From assembly GCA_920105625.2 (NCBI GenBank), contig OV050033.1, positions 115,715,700-115,779,699 on the forward strand: a stretch of DNA of 64,000 bases. The letters run 5' to 3'. The translations under genes and the position numbers were made by a program. Source of the stretch: Clusia tigrina. Taxonomy: Eukaryota > Arthropoda > Insecta > Diptera > Clusiidae. Below, piece after piece: positions 61,707-64,000 of the stretch (position 1 is its first letter; the number at the start of each line of letters is the position of its first letter). The notes under the pieces were generated by a model, which had not been told where the DNA came from, did no database searches, and was given only the letters and a program-made list of their open reading frames with translations.

Positions 61707-64000
61707 CTTCAAATGGCCCTAACTTCTATACGGTACGTCCTACACCTATCAAAGTTTGCAACATACAAATGCTTGTACCTTGAAATTTTGTAACAATAAA
61801 GTAATCGAGCCTCTTGTCAATTTAAGCTATCGCTCAAAGCTATGCTACCCTTGAGTCCCAAATCAAACACTGATGAAACTACAAATGGCCCTAACTTCTA
61901 TACGGCACGTCCTACACCTATCAAAGTTTGCAACATACAAATGCTTGTAACTTTTTACTGGAGCGTCATAAAACCTTGAAATTTTGTAACAATAAAGTAC
62001 TCGAGCCTCTTTTCAATTAAAGCTCGCGCTCAAAGCTATGCTACCCTTAAGTCCCAAATCAAACACTGATGAAACTTCAAATGGCCTTAACTTCTATACG
62101 GTACGTCCTACACCTATTAAAGTTTGCAACATACAAATGCTTGTAGCTTTTTACTGGAGCGTCATAAAACCTTGAAATTTTGTAACAATAAAGTACTCGA
62201 GCCTCTTCTCAATTTAAGCTATCACTCAAAGCAATGCTACCCTGGAGTCCCAAATCAAACACTGATAAAACTTCAAATGGCCCTAACTTCTATACGGTAC
62301 GTCCTACACCTATCAAAATTTGCAACATACAAATGCTTGTAACTTTTTACTGGAGCGTCATAAAACCTTGAAATTTTTAAACAATAAAGATACTCGAGCA
62401 TCTTGTCAATTTAAGCTATCGCTCAAAGCTATGCTACCCTTGAGACCCAAATCAAACACTGACAAAACTTCAAATGGCCATAACTTCTATACGGTACGTC
62501 CTAAACCTTGAAATTTTGTAACAATAAAGTACTCGAGCCTCTTGTCAATTTAAGCTCTCGCTCAAAGCTATGCTACCCTTAAGTCCCAAATCAAACACTG
62601 ATAAAACTTCAAATGGCCCTAACTTCTATACGGTACGTCCTATACCCATCAAAGTTTGCAACATACAAATGCTTGTAACTTTTTACTGGAGCGTCATAAA
62701 ACCTTGAAATTTTGTAACAATAAAGTACTCGAGCCTCTTGTCAATTTAAGCTATCGCTCAAAGCTATGCTACCCTTGAGTCCCAAATCAAACACTGATAA
62801 AACTTCAAATGGCCCTACCTTCTATACGGTACGTCCTACACCTATCAAAGTTTGCAACATACAGATGCTTGTAGCTTTTTACTGGAGCGTCACAAAACCT
62901 TGACATTTTGTAACAATAAAGTACTCGAGCATATTGTCAATTTAAGCTATCGCTCAAAGCTATGCTACCCTTGAGTCCCAAATCAAACACTGATAAAACT
63001 TCAAATGTTCCTAACTTCTATACGGTACGTCCTAAACCTTGAAATTTTGTAACAATAAAGTACTCGAGCCTCTTGTCAATTTAAGCTATCGCTCAAAGCA
63101 ATGCTACCCTGGAGTCCCAAATCAAACACTGATAAAACTTCAAATGGCCCTACCTTTTATACGGTACGTCCTACACCTATCAAAGTTTGCAACATATAAA
63201 TGCTTGTAACTTTTTACTGGAGCGTCATGAAACCTTGAAATTTTGTAGCAATAAAGTACTCGAGCCTCTTGTCAATTTAAGCTATCGCTCAAAGCTATGC
63301 TACCCTTGAGTCCCAAATCAAACACTGATAAAACTTCAAATGGCCCTAACTTATATACGGTACGTCCTAAACCTTGAAATTTTGTATCAATAAAGTACTC
63401 GAGCCTCTTGTCAATTTAAGCTATCGCTCAAAGCTATGCTACCCTTGAGTCCCAAATCAAACACTGATAAAACTTCAAATGGCCCTAACTTCTATACGGT
63501 ACGTCCTACACCTATCAGAGTTTGCAACATACAAATGCTTGTAACTTTTTACTAGAGCGTCATAAAACCTTGAAATTTTGTAACAATAAAGTACTCGAGC
63601 CTCTTGTCAATTTAAGCTATCGCTCAAAGCTATGCTACCCTTGAGTCCCAAATCAAACACTGATAAAACTTCAAATGGCCCTGACTTCTATACGATACGT
63701 CCTACACCTATCAAAGTTTGCAATATACAAATGCTTGTAACTTTTTACTGGTGCATCATAAAACCTTGAAATTTTGTAACAATAAAGTACTCGAGCCTCT
63801 TGTCAATTTAAGCTATCGCTCAAAGCTATGCTACCCTTGAGTCCCAAATCAAACACTGATAAAACTTCAAATGGCCCTAACTTCTATACGGTACGTCCTA
63901 CACCTATCAGAGTTTGCAACATACAAATGCTTGTAACTTTTTACTAGAGCGTCATAAAACCTTGAAATTTTGTAACAATAAAGTACTCGAGCCTCTTGTC
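61707..64000 (+). repeat. 3784-bp tandem unit, copy 2, cut by window end
   Basis: Monomers at 61707, 61879, 62075, 62271, 62468 (short), 62607, 62803, 62999 (short), 63138, 63334 (short), 63473, 63669 and 63865 match those starting at 57923 with a 3784-bp offset. Private changes are cggcacg (61904), ggccttaac and tactgg for tacttg (62075), acttatatac (63334) and ctgacttc (63669). The last base lies inside a monomer, so the array continues beyond the window. Confidence 0.85.

Larger units (their letters stand above)
1..64000 (+). repeat. Satellite array, 196-bp monomer, spans whole window
   Basis: The same monomer repeats head to tail from the first base to the last. It can be recognised by cttcaaatggccctaac at its start, caacatacaaatgc in the middle and actcgagcctcttgtcaatt after that. 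The usual length is 196 bp, or 195 bp where cataaaacc is cataaacc. I estimate about 350 monomers. All are in one orientation, and I found no inverted block and no foreign insertion. The array is open at both ends. Base composition of the consensus is about 37% GC. Tandem satellites of nucleosome-scale length are typical of eukaryotic centromeres and heterochromatin; which of these applies here is inference. I do not recognise a named satellite family. No CENP-B-box-like motif was seen by eye. Confidence 0.98.

Noticed and set aside
1..64000. CRISPR array
   Set aside because: Repeats are about 196 bp, directly adjacent and without unique spacers, and no cas genes are present.
1..64000. CENP-B box
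   Set aside because: I found no match by eye to the TTCG....A..CGGG pattern. The few ttcg occurrences (cttcgaatgg, acttcgatac) are not followed by the rest of the motif.
1..64000. Polyadenylation signals for genes (AATAAA in each monomer)
   Set aside because: The hexamer is simply part of the monomer and no gene is upstream; its regular presence gives no evidence for transcription units.
1..64000. tRNA, rRNA or other structured RNA genes
   Set aside because: No cloverleaf, TTCGA-type box B or rRNA-like stretch was seen; internal dyads such as AGTACT and CTCGAG are too short to support an RNA gene.
1..64000. Assignment to a named satellite family or species
   Set aside because: The taactt..gg..cgtc pattern recalls plant satellites, possibly legume, but I cannot match the monomer to a known family from memory. 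A BLAST or RepeatMasker search would decide it.

Overview
The whole window is one uninterrupted satellite DNA array. I see no protein-coding gene, RNA gene, transposon, CRISPR array or single-copy spacer anywhere in the 64 kb. Every stretch reads as a head-to-tail tandem repeat in one orientation. The ground monomer is 196 bp, with a frequent 195-bp form that has one fewer A before ccttg. It is about 37% GC by hand count and carries an XhoI site (CTCGAG) and an AATAAA hexamer in nearly every copy. I estimate about 350 monomers. About 70 are a 139-bp short form and 13 are a 172-bp form; nearly all the rest are 183-197 bp. The organism is a eukaryote with large satellite blocks, centromeric or heterochromatic. 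A higher plant, possibly a legume, is a weak guess from the style of the taactt...gg..cgtc box, which recalls plant satellites from memory. The sequence alone does not prove it.

Each monomer has internal structure. Boxes A and B lie 56 bp apart and match at 33 of 52 ungapped positions, so the monomer contains an old internal duplication followed by an unrelated 84-bp part, C. The 139-bp short monomer is what an exchange between A and B, out of register by one box, would give: it starts in A, switches at the shared cgtc(c/a)ta block and ends in B.

Above the monomer there are nested higher-order repeats. The basic one is a 727-bp four-mer (one 139-bp plus three 196-bp monomers). Larger tandem units have offsets of 1117, 1453, 2433, 2518, 2706, 3784 and 3980 bp, and long segments recur at 7.7, 10.2, about 20.6 and about 25 kb.

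Layout: 1-3.3 kb, four-mer region; 3.3-11.1 kb, 3980-bp tandem duplication; 11.1-12.6 kb, run of long monomers with BamHI and other private markers; 12.6-17.9 kb, 2706-bp tandem duplication; 17.9-21.4 kb, four-mer then 1117-bp repeats; 21.4-23.4 kb, further copy of the 16.4-17.9 kb block; 23.4-28.2 kb, 2433-bp tandem duplication; 28.2-29.1 kb, start of a third, rearranged copy of the 3980-bp block; 29.1-36.8 kb, long composite unit; 36.8-40.7 and 40.7-47.0 kb, two partial copies of that unit; 47.0-64.0 kb, younger-looking expansions built from the same parts. The array runs off both ends, so no boundary with other DNA is visible. All lengths, offsets and counts were worked out by eye and should be confirmed with a self-alignment.
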